Source: a virus
Reading direction: 5' to 3' (one strand)
Virus record (IMG/VR): IMGVR_UViG_3300045918_000229
Span: 1 to 22,174 of that record
Length of the DNA stretch: 22,174 nucleotides
Shown: positions 1 to 6,913 of the stretch, one piece after another
Numbering within the stretch: position 1 is the first letter of the stretch
Layout of the letters: the number at the start of each line of letters is the position of its first letter
The notes under the pieces: model-generated
What the model was told of the DNA's origin: nothing
What the model saw: only the letters and a program-made list of their open reading frames with translations
The model's database searches: none
Program-made: the position numbers and the translations under genes

Positions 1-1993
1 AAGATTGTTCTTCTGGAGTTTCACCTTTAGCTATTGCTTCTCTACGAGCTTGTTGTGAAGAGACACCTTGACCAATTGCAGCAATACCACCAACAGCTAA
101 TACAGCAGGTAACGCTAATCCTGATGCAGCAGCACCTAACCCCATACCAGTACGTGCCATTGTGCTAGATATTCTACCACCTATAGCACTAAATGCTGAT
201 GATCCTAATACAGCGGCAACTATACTTGCACCCACTTGAAATAATGCTGATACAATACCTACCGTACTATCATGAAATAATGGAGATAGATGTTGTTCTA
301 TTTGTAGAGCGGTACTCATTATTGAACTGTCAATATTACTTAATTGAGAATTTGTAATTCCTTGTTGAGCAATTTGTTCACGAATTGCCTTTTCTTGAGC
401 ATCTCCTATAGATCTACCTTCAGCAGCAATATTTGAATTGGTTTCGATTAGTTTTAGAACGGTTGGATCTTGAGCAGCCATTGTAACATTGGCAACATTT
501 TCACCAGATGCAAATCCACCAGCTTCCATCTTCTTAATAGCTTCAGTAATCTCTTTAGATTTTTCCATTAAGAATTTCTTTTCAGGATCTGTTTGAGCAA
601 TAGTAGGTTTGGCTATAAGTCTTGAGAATTCTGAACCACCACTAATTCCTAATGCACCCATCATCATTTGAGCTTTCGCACCAGCCTTATATCTACTGAC
701 AGCAGATTGACCTTTTAGCTCAGCTAATGCTTTTGAAGCAGCGATTGTAGATTCGTTTAACTTACCTAATGCAGCTTGATGTGTCATCTCAGCATAGATA
801 GTCTTCATCTTTTCTAAACGATCCTTCTTATCAAGTTTTAATAACTCATTCTTAATTGAAGGATCTGTCATGTAGTCATTTATGTAGCCTTGTATTTCAG
901 AGGCAGATTTACCAGTTATGACAGACATAACTTTCATTTCTCTTGCCATTTCGTCAGTAGCTTGTTGGAATGCTAATCCAGATGTTTGGATACCAGCAGC
1001 TCTTGAATTATTCATAATTTGTAGTAATACTTTATTACCTTCTGCAAATGAACCTGTTAAGTTAGCAAACTCTTTAGCTAAACTTGGAATAGTTTGACCA
1101 GCAGTATTCATGAATTGAGAACCTAAAAATCCTAAAGATTTGTTTAATACTGCTTGACGGTCTGTTAAATCAATAGTAGCATCTTCTTGTAATGCTAATG
1201 AGTTTAATACTTGACGGTTAGCAATATCAACAGCTTGCATATCTTTGGTAGTTAATCCGGTTGCATCTGCTAGTGAAGTCATAGAATTAACTAGACCTGG
1301 TATTACTGTAAATGCTTGTGAACTATGCGCAACAGCTGTTTTGATTTCTTCTAAACGATCAGTAGCAGCTTCTACAACACCAGCGAAACTTCTAAGAATT
1401 CCTCCGACACTAGATATTTCTTTAATATATGTTCTACCAGCATTTGCAATATTATCAACAATAACTGGTAGGTTTGATCGTTGCATTCTTTCAGCATCAC
1501 GAAAATGTTGTTCAGCTTGACTAGTTATAGAACCACTTAAACGGTTTAAATTACTTTGAATTGTAGCACTACCAGATGCAAAGCTTCTACCTAAGTCTTC
1601 AAGTTCTGAATCAACTGCTCCAGTTGTAGTTCGTATAGACTCTAATGCTGTATTATAAGCATCCATAGTGTCTTGTGTAACTCTTCCACTACTTGCAACA
1701 TCTTCTTGAGCTTTACGAGTCGCGGCTGCTAATTTTGCAAACGCTTCAGCTGTTTCATCAGCTTTCTTAATGTTCTTCTCTTGTCGTTTGGTATGAGCAC
1801 CAATGACTCTACCAGAATCATTATAAGCATTGGTTTGATTTGTAAGGGATTTTTTATAAGCATCTAAACTATCTTGGATTTCAGTAAATGTCTTACTACC
1901 GTTTGATAGATTCTTAACAAAGTTTTGCAGCGCTGGTGACATGTTAGCTAGTGAACGGTCAAGATCTGCTTGTTGCTGTGGGGTTAATGCCAT
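1..1993 (-). CDS. Probable tail tape-measure protein, N-terminal part (runs off the window)
   Basis: The frame is open from an ATG at 1993 to the window edge, giving at least 664 codons with no stop. The protein starts MALTPQQQADLDRSL. It is rich in Ala, Gln, Ser and Thr with long helical, coiled-coil-like stretches over roughly residues 1-550. Two Gly/Ala-rich hydrophobic segments follow, near residues 575-605 and 610-645. Long helix plus late hydrophobic patches is the usual make-up of tape-measure proteins, which fix tail length and pass into the cell envelope. The neighbouring divergent gene is a gp26-like tail assembly protein with a frameshift extension, the kind of gene normally found beside the tape measure. 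A TATAAATA late promoter lies upstream on the same strand; the ribosome site is weak (GGA). No homology search was possible, so another large helical virion protein is the alternative. The unusual point is that it is transcribed away from its presumed chaperone. Confidence 0.6.
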   Translation of the reverse strand, partial: MALTPQQQADLDRSLANMSPALQNFVKNLSNGSKTFTEIQDSLDAYKKSLTNQTNAYNDSGRVIGAHTKRQEKNIKKADETAEAFAKLAAATRKAQEDVASSGRVTQDTMDAYNTALESIRTTTGAVDSELEDLGRSFASGSATIQSNLNRLSGSITSQAEQHFRDAERMQRSNLPVIVDNIANAGRTYIKEISSVGGILRSFAGVVEAATDRLEEIKTAVAHSSQAFTVIPGLVNSMTSLADATGLTTKDMQAVDIANRQVLNSLALQEDATIDLTDRQAVLNKSLGFLGSQFMNTAGQTIPSLAKEFANLTGSFAEGNKVLLQIMNNSRAAGIQTSGLAFQQATDEMAREMKVMSVITGKSASEIQGYINDYMTDPSIKNELLKLDKKDRLEKMKTIYAEMTHQAALGKLNESTIAASKALAELKGQSAVSRYKAGAKAQMMMGALGISGGSEFSRLIAKPTIAQTDPEKKFLMEKSKEITEAIKKMEAGGFASGENVANVTMAAQDPTVLKLIETNSNIAAEGRSIGDAQEKAIREQIAQQGITNSQLSNIDSSIMSTALQIEQHLSPLFHDSTVGIVSALFQVGASIVAAVLGSSAFSAIGGRISSTMARTGMGLGAAASGLALPAVLAVGGIAAIGQGVSSQQARREAIAKGETPEEQS

Positions 1994-2027
1994 ATTATAT
2001 CCAAAGAGTTACTGTAATTTATATTTC

Positions 2028-2035
2028 TATTTATA
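2028..2035 (-). promoter_or_regulatory. T4-type late promoter for the tape-measure gene
   Basis: The minus strand reads TATAAATA exactly, the T4 late -10 element recognised by gp55-bound RNA polymerase. A second near-match, TATAAATT, lies just downstream on the same strand (2023-2016). Either would start a transcript within the short leader before the ATG at 1993. Confidence 0.75.
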
Positions 2036-2059
2036 TGAATTTAGCAGTAAATTTAATCA

Positions 2060-2067
2060 TATAAATA
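2060..2067 (+). promoter_or_regulatory. T4-type late promoter for the gp26-like gene
   Basis: Exact TATAAATA, 26 bases before the ATG at 2094. With the minus-strand element at 2028-2035 it forms a divergent late promoter pair. The element and the bases after it (TATAAATATCAGTAACT) recur almost unchanged on the other strand. Confidence 0.8.
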
Positions 2068-2093
2068 TCAGTAACTATTAATTGGAGTACAAA

Positions 2094-2873
2094 ATGCAAG
2101 AAAATCCACTTTTAAATAAATTAAGACTACCTGGTGAAACATTTAGACTACCATCACAAGGACTATTTTATACTGATGGTGAATTAGCACCTGATGTAAA
2201 AGATGGTGAAGTTCACATTTATCCAATGACAACTATTGATGAAATTGTTATACGTTCACCAGATAAATTATACTCAGGTGAAGCAATTACAGAAGTTTTT
2301 AATCGTTGTATACCACAAATCTTAAAACCGACTGAACTATTTACAAAGGATGTAGATTTCTTAATGGTATGTTTAAGACGATTGTCATATGGGGATAGTT
2401 TATCAGTTAACTATAAACATACTTGTGATAGTGCTAAAACACATGAATATCCTATCAGTATGGATGGATTTATTCGTCAATGTAAGCGTATTGATCCTAC
2501 AACTATTTCATCTAATTACTCAGTAACAATGGATAATGGACAAGTGGTATTGCTTAGACCCTTACGATATGGTGGTTATATTTCAATTATGCAGCAAAAT
2601 ACTAACGCTGATATTCAATCACCAGATGATATGTTAACTCAAATATTAAACACTTTAATTAATGTAATATACCAAGTTGATGATATTACTGATAAGTTTC
2701 AAATTATGGAATGGTTATCTAAGATACCTACTGGTTGGGGTAATAAACTATCAAAAGCAATCGATGGTATGGCTGATTGGGGTATTGATTTCACTATAAA
2801 GACTAAATGTACTGATTGTGATGAGACTGTATCGTTACCAATTCCAGCGAACCCTATAAGTTTTTTCATGTAA
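2094..2873 (+). CDS. 26: gp26-like baseplate hub / tail assembly chaperone
   Basis: A 259-residue protein resembling the T4 gp26 (T4_baseplate) family. Features seen are the N-terminal motif LPGETFRLPSQGLFY, the segment YPMTTIDEIVIRSPDKLYSG, and a C-terminal CTDC pair followed by a beta strand and Phe-Phe. T4 gp26 is a small hub assembly factor; relatives next to tape-measure genes act as tail assembly chaperones. The start is set at ATG 2094 because GGAG (2084-2087) stands 6 bases before it; an in-frame TTG at 2082 has no such site. A late promoter lies upstream. The last codons run over T TTT TTC immediately before ATG-TAA, and a stem-loop follows, so some ribosomes probably shift to the -1 frame (see the 2867-3097 entry). 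Family assignment is from remembered motifs, not a search. Confidence 0.75.
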   Translation: MQENPLLNKLRLPGETFRLPSQGLFYTDGELAPDVKDGEVHIYPMTTIDEIVIRSPDKLYSGEAITEVFNRCIPQILKPTELFTKDVDFLMVCLRRLSYGDSLSVNYKHTCDSAKTHEYPISMDGFIRQCKRIDPTTISSNYSVTMDNGQVVLLRPLRYGGYISIMQQNTNADIQSPDDMLTQILNTLINVIYQVDDITDKFQIMEWLSKIPTGWGNKLSKAIDGMADWGIDFTIKTKCTDCDETVSLPIPANPISFFM

Positions 2874-2908
2874 CGTTGAAGGGTGGTGACGCAAACGCCA
2901 TTCAACGT
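2861..2908 (+). promoter_or_regulatory. Programmed -1 ribosomal frameshift signal
   Basis: The heptamer T_TTT_TTC (2861-2867) is in the correct register (X_XXY_YYZ) for tandem -1 slippage. A 5-nt spacer (ATGTA) follows. Then comes a stem-loop: ACGTTGAA (2873-2880) pairs perfectly with TTCAACGT (2901-2908), continued after one G-A mismatch by GGTG (2882-2885) with CGCC (2896-2899), leaving a 10-nt loop. The zero-frame stop TAA (2871-2873) lies just after the slip site. All three canonical elements have normal spacing. Confidence 0.8.
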
Positions 2909-3097
2909 ATGATGAACCAGTTGCGAACTGAAGCAGAAAATATTATCGAAAGTATTATTGAATTATCCTGGTATATGAGAGGAGGTATTCAATATAAAGA
3001 TATGATGAATATGACACCTGCGGAACGATCTCTTGTTAGACACTTTATAGAAACACGATTAGAGAAAATTAAAGATAGTCCACATCCAGTATATTAG
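2867..3097 (+). CDS. -1 frame extension of the gp26-like protein (GT-like chaperone C-domain)
   Basis: This ORF is in the -1 frame of the preceding gene, open upstream to 2825, and has no credible start of its own. The first candidates are a TTG at 2876 and an ATG at 2909, neither with a Shine-Dalgarno site. Entered by slippage at 2861-2867, translation continues HVTLKGGDANAIQRMMNQLR and adds 76 residues to 258, a 334-residue fusion. The extension is helical and charged, with MTPAERSLVRHFIETRLE near the end. In lambda-like and many myovirus tails, a G protein and a frameshifted GT protein bind the tape measure and recruit tube subunits. The position beside a tape-measure gene fits that role. 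In the T4 hub cluster the comparable second protein would be gp51, but likeness to gp51 is not visible to me. Confidence 0.75.
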   Translation, partial: HVTLKGGDANAIQRMMNQLRTEAENIIESIIELSWYMRGGIQYKDMMNMTPAERSLVRHFIETRLEKIKDSPHPVY

Positions 3098-3116
3098 CAA
3101 TATTTTGTAAGTGCAT

Positions 3117-3124
3117 AATAAATA
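3117..3124 (+). promoter_or_regulatory. Late promoter variant AATAAATA
   Basis: AATAAATA differs from TATAAATA only at the first base and is followed by CAGTAA, as at the exact late promoter at 2060. It stands about 30 bases before the ATG at 3154, in the gap after the frameshift ORF. Confidence 0.5.
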
Positions 3125-3153
3125 CAGTAAAATATGTATTCAGGGAGTTATAC

Positions 3154-3783
3154 ATGAAACCAGAAAGATTATTAGAATTAGCTGGAGTTAAACCAGTTGA
3201 ACAAGAAGAACAGCTTGATGAAGTATTTAGACCGATTTCTCAAGGACTACGTAAATTAGCTGGTTTAGCTGATAGAATTATTCCTAGGAATAAGCCAGAT
3301 TCAAGATATGGTAGATCAGGGTTAGATGGTGCTGAAGCGTTACAAACTGCAAATAGACAACCATTGAATCTACCATCTAGAAATCCTGCAACTCAGGGTC
3401 CAGGCACTGGTGTGTTTACACCTAAAGATGCAGCTAATAGAGCAGATATTTCAAATTATGTTCGTAGTTGGGCAGCTTCTATTAATAATTCACCACCTCA
3501 ACAAAAAATTGCATTAGCAAAAGAAATTGTAAATTACTTACATGATCGTCAAGGTGATCCACATCTTCAAAATATCATTCCAGGTATTGAACATATTATT
3601 AAAAGAGCAGGTTTAAGAAATTTTGCTCCAGTTGCTATTCAAAAAATACGTAACGGTGAAATGTTTGAAGCATGGTTGTTTAATATTGTTAATACCTTAT
3701 TAGCAGAAAGTAATTTAAATTGGGCTGATATTGGATTAACTTATATTGTAGAAGGTGAGCAAGTTCAAGTAACTCGTTTGTAA
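3154..3783 (+). CDS. Unrecognised late protein, 209 residues
   Basis: The start ATG follows a strong ribosome site, AGGGAG (3142-3147), and a late promoter variant, so expression late in infection is likely. No family is recognised. The protein opens with a short helix MKPERLLELAGVKPVEQEEQ. An Arg-, Pro- and Gly-rich low-complexity stretch follows (about residues 40-95). A helical region then includes SWAASINNSPPQQKIALAKE. It ends in a mixed segment, WADIGLTYIVEGEQVQVTRL. No membrane segment or signal peptide is seen. The modular look and late control would suit a virion or head-core protein, but this is inference. Its 3' end overlaps the convergent helicase gene by 19 bases. Confidence 0.7.
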   Translation: MKPERLLELAGVKPVEQEEQLDEVFRPISQGLRKLAGLADRIIPRNKPDSRYGRSGLDGAEALQTANRQPLNLPSRNPATQGPGTGVFTPKDAANRADISNYVRSWAASINNSPPQQKIALAKEIVNYLHDRQGDPHLQNIIPGIEHIIKRAGLRNFAPVAIQKIRNGEMFEAWLFNIVNTLLAESNLNWADIGLTYIVEGEQVQVTRL

Positions 3784-6422
3784 GCTTCTTTCCACCATTT
3801 CGGAATCATATGGAAGTTTTGGGAATATAGAAATCCAAAACTTCCATCTAATATGTAGACAACACCATGATCAGTAGGTGTTCTTACGACACGACCACCA
3901 CCTTGTATTATGTCAATCAATGTTTGACGTGCATACCAGCTTCCAGACATCTCCATTCTTCGTTTAATCCATTGATCACCTAGATATGGAAATGGTACTT
4001 TAGCGAAGATTGCAAATCGAGCTATGTCATCCTTTAAATCCAATCCTTCTGTTATAGAGGGAGATATCAATATACCTGGTTTAGGTGAATTACAGAATGC
4101 CTTAATAACTGCATTACGATCATCACCACTGTTTGGATTATGATGATATAGATTATGTGATACACCTGCAAGTTCTTTGATCAACCATTCAGATACTGCA
4201 AAACTACTAGTATGAATAATTCCAGATTCCTCTTTATGATCCTCTAGTATTTTCTTTATAGATTTAATATAAGTGTTCCGATGTGGTTTATTTTCATCAT
4301 TTGACCAACTAGCATTCATCTTCATTTTAGCATCAAAATATACTGGCCTGTTTTCAACAGGAAATTCTGATTCCATAGATAAGAAGGCAGCTTCTTTTTG
4401 ATCTATACCTAGATCACTACAAAATCCATCTTTTGATAATATGGTAGAGGACATCAATAAAAATCGATCTGCTTTAGGTACTAGAACATTTTTAAATGAA
4501 AATGCACCATGTAATCTTTTAAATTGAAATTGTGTTTTGTCATGTACTAATACAAATGCGTTTATTATATGGTCAATAGGCCAACTGACAAGATCTTGTA
4601 CTTCATCATAATGAGCTGATACAGATTCAAATTCACGTAGTTTCTGGATGTCATTATTCGACAAGTTACGTCTTTCACTTATCTCTTCACATGTACGTTC
4701 AAGTGCTGCAACATATGTTGCTAGTGCAGGAATATATGTCTCTTTACACCAGTTATGTGCTTGTTCAATATTAGTATGTCGAGTGTATTTGATATCAATC
4801 TTTTTACATCTACCTTCATATATTGCAACAGCATCAAAATTAACTAGATGTTTTTCAGCTGTATGACATTCATCCATGATCATTAATTTACGAGGTTTAA
4901 ACGTAGATGTGAAACTAAACGAAAGCAAAGCGAGAGTGTAGTTTAATACTACGTTCGGATGGGAAGCTGCAAGCTTACGAGCTAACTTATGTGCACATGA
5001 ATCACCACAACCGGGTGCAACTAATGCACCAATATCACATGTTACTGATTTTGATGCACATGGATAATTAGACTTACCATATAATGGTATTACATGATTT
5101 TGTTTAAATTCAGTCTCATACTGAGCTTGTAATATTCTTTGAGGTGTTAATATAAAACTATCACCTCTATCATTACCTGCTAGATATCTAGAATATGTCA
5201 TTCCGATAAGTGATTTACCACTATTATGGGTAACTGTAAAATCCTCCAACAAATACAGATGATCCATATCTAATTCAAATCCATAGTAGTCTCCTATACC
5301 CGTAGATGTGACATTAAATTGAGTTCTTAAGGGATTTTTATTCTTAGATCTACTTTTGAATTTTTTTCTAGGTAGTCTTGTTGGTAGTTCATGTAAATCC
5401 CCTATTATACTAACATTATAATAGGTTGTTGAGTATCTTTTATTTACGAATGAAGTTATAAATGCTGCAAAACCTAGACTTCTACTTATAAATGCTATAT
5501 CATTAGCTAGTTGTATTGATTTACTAGTTATAGTTGCACTCATATTGGTCTCTTGACATACATGACCATCTGTATCTATTATACCTGCAAGTATCTCTAA
5601 TCTATCAATAATAGAAGAAGTTTTATACTCTATAGGTATGAATTTATTACCTGATCTAGTATCATTTAAGTTGTATTGTTTAATTTTCTGCATCACAGGA
5701 TTGATAGCTCTGGTACTTATATCACCACCTCTAGATCCTGTGGTGAGAAAATATGATAAGTTTCTACATTTTAACATTAGATTTTCACTTAACGCATATT
5801 GTTGTAGTTCATTAACTATTTCTATATCAGTGGTACATACGCTAGGAGTACCACTTAAATGTCCATCACCCAAAAATAATCCCATAATATATGGGGGTAT
5901 TTGTAATATATTATGTATATTACTAAATGTAATTCGATTAGATCTGTATAGTTTATGAGTATATTTAAAAGTTTTTGATTTATTAATATAGTCGTTTACA
6001 GATATATTAATAATTTCATTACCCGTACTAGATGGGGTATATTTACCTAATTTAGTACGGACTAAGGATAGTATATGATGTCCATTGACTTGAAATGTAT
6101 TACCTTTTAATGGTTCAATATTAAACATATTATCTTTGCCTGAGAATAGGTTTAATACAGTTCTAGGTAAACTATCAGGACCCATTAGTATATCACCTAC
6201 AACTATATCTTCTACTAACTTTAAAGTTCCATCATACATTAGTATATTAGTACCCGGACTATGACAACCTACAGGTGCTTCCAATATTATATATTTGGCA
6301 TCTTGTTTTTCCATCCATAGCAACGAATCCTCTTGAACTCGACGAATTTGTTTTTCTGGATGTGGCCAATAATCTAATATTGATTTCTTAGTAGATTCGA
6401 TCTTTAGAATTTCTGATGACAT
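3765..6422 (-). CDS. DinG/XPD-type Fe-S helicase interrupted by an intein
   Basis: The 885-residue precursor combines a superfamily 2 helicase with a 348-residue intein (residues 53-400); the spliced helicase would be 537 residues. Walker A is rebuilt as APVG/SGKS (residues 49-52 and 401-404). Four cysteines at 455, 462, 472 and 476 are placed like the Fe-S cluster ligands of XPD/DinG/Rad3 helicases. The DEAD-box position reads DECH (517-520), and motif VI reads QGGGRVVRTP (about 840-849). Such enzymes unwind DNA 5' to 3'; a role in phage replication, repair or recombination is likely. The ATG at 6422 has a weak ribosome site. Two sigma70-type promoters lie within about 100 bases upstream, so early expression is likely. 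It converges on and slightly overlaps the gene at 3154-3783. UvsW-like identity was considered, but the Fe-S cysteines and DECH favour DinG/XPD. Confidence 0.88.
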   Translation of the reverse strand: MSSEILKIESTKKSILDYWPHPEKQIRRVQEDSLLWMEKQDAKYIILEAPVGCHSPGTNILMYDGTLKLVEDIVVGDILMGPDSLPRTVLNLFSGKDNMFNIEPLKGNTFQVNGHHILSLVRTKLGKYTPSSTGNEIINISVNDYINKSKTFKYTHKLYRSNRITFSNIHNILQIPPYIMGLFLGDGHLSGTPSVCTTDIEIVNELQQYALSENLMLKCRNLSYFLTTGSRGGDISTRAINPVMQKIKQYNLNDTRSGNKFIPIEYKTSSIIDRLEILAGIIDTDGHVCQETNMSATITSKSIQLANDIAFISRSLGFAAFITSFVNKRYSTTYYNVSIIGDLHELPTRLPRKKFKSRSKNKNPLRTQFNVTSTGIGDYYGFELDMDHLYLLEDFTVTHNSGKSLIGMTYSRYLAGNDRGDSFILTPQRILQAQYETEFKQNHVIPLYGKSNYPCASKSVTCDIGALVAPGCGDSCAHKLARKLAASHPNVVLNYTLALLSFSFTSTFKPRKLMIMDECHTAEKHLVNFDAVAIYEGRCKKIDIKYTRHTNIEQAHNWCKETYIPALATYVAALERTCEEISERRNLSNNDIQKLREFESVSAHYDEVQDLVSWPIDHIINAFVLVHDKTQFQFKRLHGAFSFKNVLVPKADRFLLMSSTILSKDGFCSDLGIDQKEAAFLSMESEFPVENRPVYFDAKMKMNASWSNDENKPHRNTYIKSIKKILEDHKEESGIIHTSSFAVSEWLIKELAGVSHNLYHHNPNSGDDRNAVIKAFCNSPKPGILISPSITEGLDLKDDIARFAIFAKVPFPYLGDQWIKRRMEMSGSWYARQTLIDIIQGGGRVVRTPTDHGVVYILDGSFGFLYSQNFHMIPKWWKEAYKRVT
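5223..6266 (-). mobile_element. LAGLIDADG intein in the helicase Walker A loop
   Basis: The intein starts at Cys53 with block A CHSPGTNILMYDG...VEDIVVGDILMGPD. It has a block-B-like segment VNGHHIL and two LAGLIDADG-type endonuclease motifs, YIMGLFLGDGHL (about 178-189) and ILAGIIDTDGHV (about 276-287). It ends with YYGFELDMDHLYLLEDF followed by TVTHN, then Ser401 as the first C-extein residue. The nucleophile Cys, the terminal His-Asn and the Ser are all present, so splicing looks intact, and both endonuclease motifs keep their acidic residues. It sits exactly inside the P-loop, so the helicase cannot bind ATP until splicing occurs. The coding frame is continuous on both sides. Confidence 0.92.
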
Positions 6423-6451
6423 GTTTGATTTCTTATAAGTAGTTTGGTGTT

Positions 6452-6480
6452 ATTATAGCTGATTTTGCGCTTTTTCTCAA
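6452..6480 (-). promoter_or_regulatory. Sigma70-type promoter for the helicase gene
   Basis: On the minus strand, TTGAGA (6480-6475), a 17-base spacer, then TATAAT (6457-6452). That is five of six -35 bases, a perfect -10 and ideal spacing. It lies about 30 bases before the helicase ATG, which points to recognition by unmodified host RNA polymerase early in infection. Confidence 0.75.
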
Positions 6481-6484
6481 GCCC

Positions 6485-6502
6485 ATAATAATGCATTATT
6501 AT
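6485..6502. repeat. 18-bp perfect palindrome between tandem promoters
   Basis: ATAATAATGCATTATTAT is a perfect palindrome lying between the -10 of the upstream promoter and the -35 of the downstream one. The position would suit an operator, but no binding protein is known here and such AT-rich symmetry can arise by chance. Confidence 0.4.
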
Positions 6503-6526
6503 ACCACATAATTATGCTTACAGCAA
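6498..6526 (-). promoter_or_regulatory. Second, upstream sigma70-type promoter
   Basis: On the minus strand, TTGCTG (6526-6521), 17 bases, then TATAAT (6503-6498). The -10 is perfect and the -35 matches at three of six positions. It sits in tandem 46 bases upstream of the stronger promoter. Its -10 overlaps an 18-bp palindrome (6485-6502). Confidence 0.5.
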
Positions 6527-6580
6527 AAAACAGACCATCGTCTTTCACCTCTTCGAGGTTCGGCCGAAGGCTCTGTTTTT
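6525..6580. terminator. Bidirectional hairpin terminator
   Basis: AAAAACAGA.CC on the left pairs with GG(c)TCTGTTTTT on the right, about 11 bp with one bulged base. The interior holds ACCTC-ttc-GAGGT (6547-6559) and the palindrome TTCGGCCGAA (6559-6568). Both strands end in a run of T after the stem (six on minus, five on plus). On the minus strand it would stop transcripts from the recombination block before the helicase promoters. Confidence 0.55.
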
Positions 6581-6738
6581 ATTTCACTTTATTAACTACT
6601 TCTTTCTTAAACAGTTCCCAAAGACAGCTCCCCCCTTTGGCGAGAGAGAAATCTCTCGCCAGGGTCCCGGGGGATATTTAAGACCCTAGTAGTCCACTAC
6701 CATTGATATACGTTTTTACTTAGAACATATGAAAACTG

Positions 6739-6781
6739 TAAAATTAATTAAGAAAATATAAAACTTTCTTAATTAACTTTA
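6739..6781. repeat. Long AT-rich hairpin
   Basis: TTAATTAAGAAA (6744-6755) pairs perfectly with TTTCTTAATTAA (6765-6776) around a 9-base loop. After one A-C mismatch, TAAA (6739-6742) pairs with TTTA (6778-6781), giving 16 bp in all. No T run follows on either strand, so it is not a simple terminator. Confidence 0.6.
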
Positions 6782-6820
6782 TCGCTTTGTAATATATGGG
6801 ATTTCTCAACATAATATTAC

Positions 6821-6913
6821 AGGGTCCTGAGAAGTTATACCAGTATGATATAACTAAGGCAACCGCTTGATATATGATTCGTTACTTCATATAGAGCAAG
6901 GTTAGCAGACCCT
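6821..6913 (+). repeat. Branched-stem unit closed by AGGGTC/GACCCT
   Basis: AGGGTC (6821-6826) pairs with GACCCT (6908-6913). Inside are two hairpins with 9-base loops: AGTTATA/TATAACT (6833-6839 with 6849-6855), and TATATGA/TCATATA (6871-6877 with 6887-6893), the latter extended by CTTG/CAAG (6866-6869 with 6897-6900). Together they form a three-way-junction fold of 93 bases. It has no tRNA T-loop or CCA end. Confidence 0.45.

Noticed and set aside
1245-1520. Plus-strand ORF of 91 codons
   Set aside because: It is antisense to the continuous tape-measure frame and has no ribosome site.
2876-3097. Independent gene starting at TTG 2876
   Set aside because: No Shine-Dalgarno site before the TTG or before the first ATG (2909), and the frame is open upstream across a slippery site; frameshift entry explains it better.
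6525-6580. Hammerhead-type ribozyme on the minus strand
   Set aside because: A GAAA and a GTC occur in roughly the right order, but the CTGATGA core is absent; the T runs on both sides fit a terminator better.
6821-6913. tRNA or tRNA-like gene
   Set aside because: The AGGGTC/GACCCT closing stem looks like an acceptor stem, but there is no T-arm with TTCRA loop, no D-arm signature and no plausible anticodon arm.
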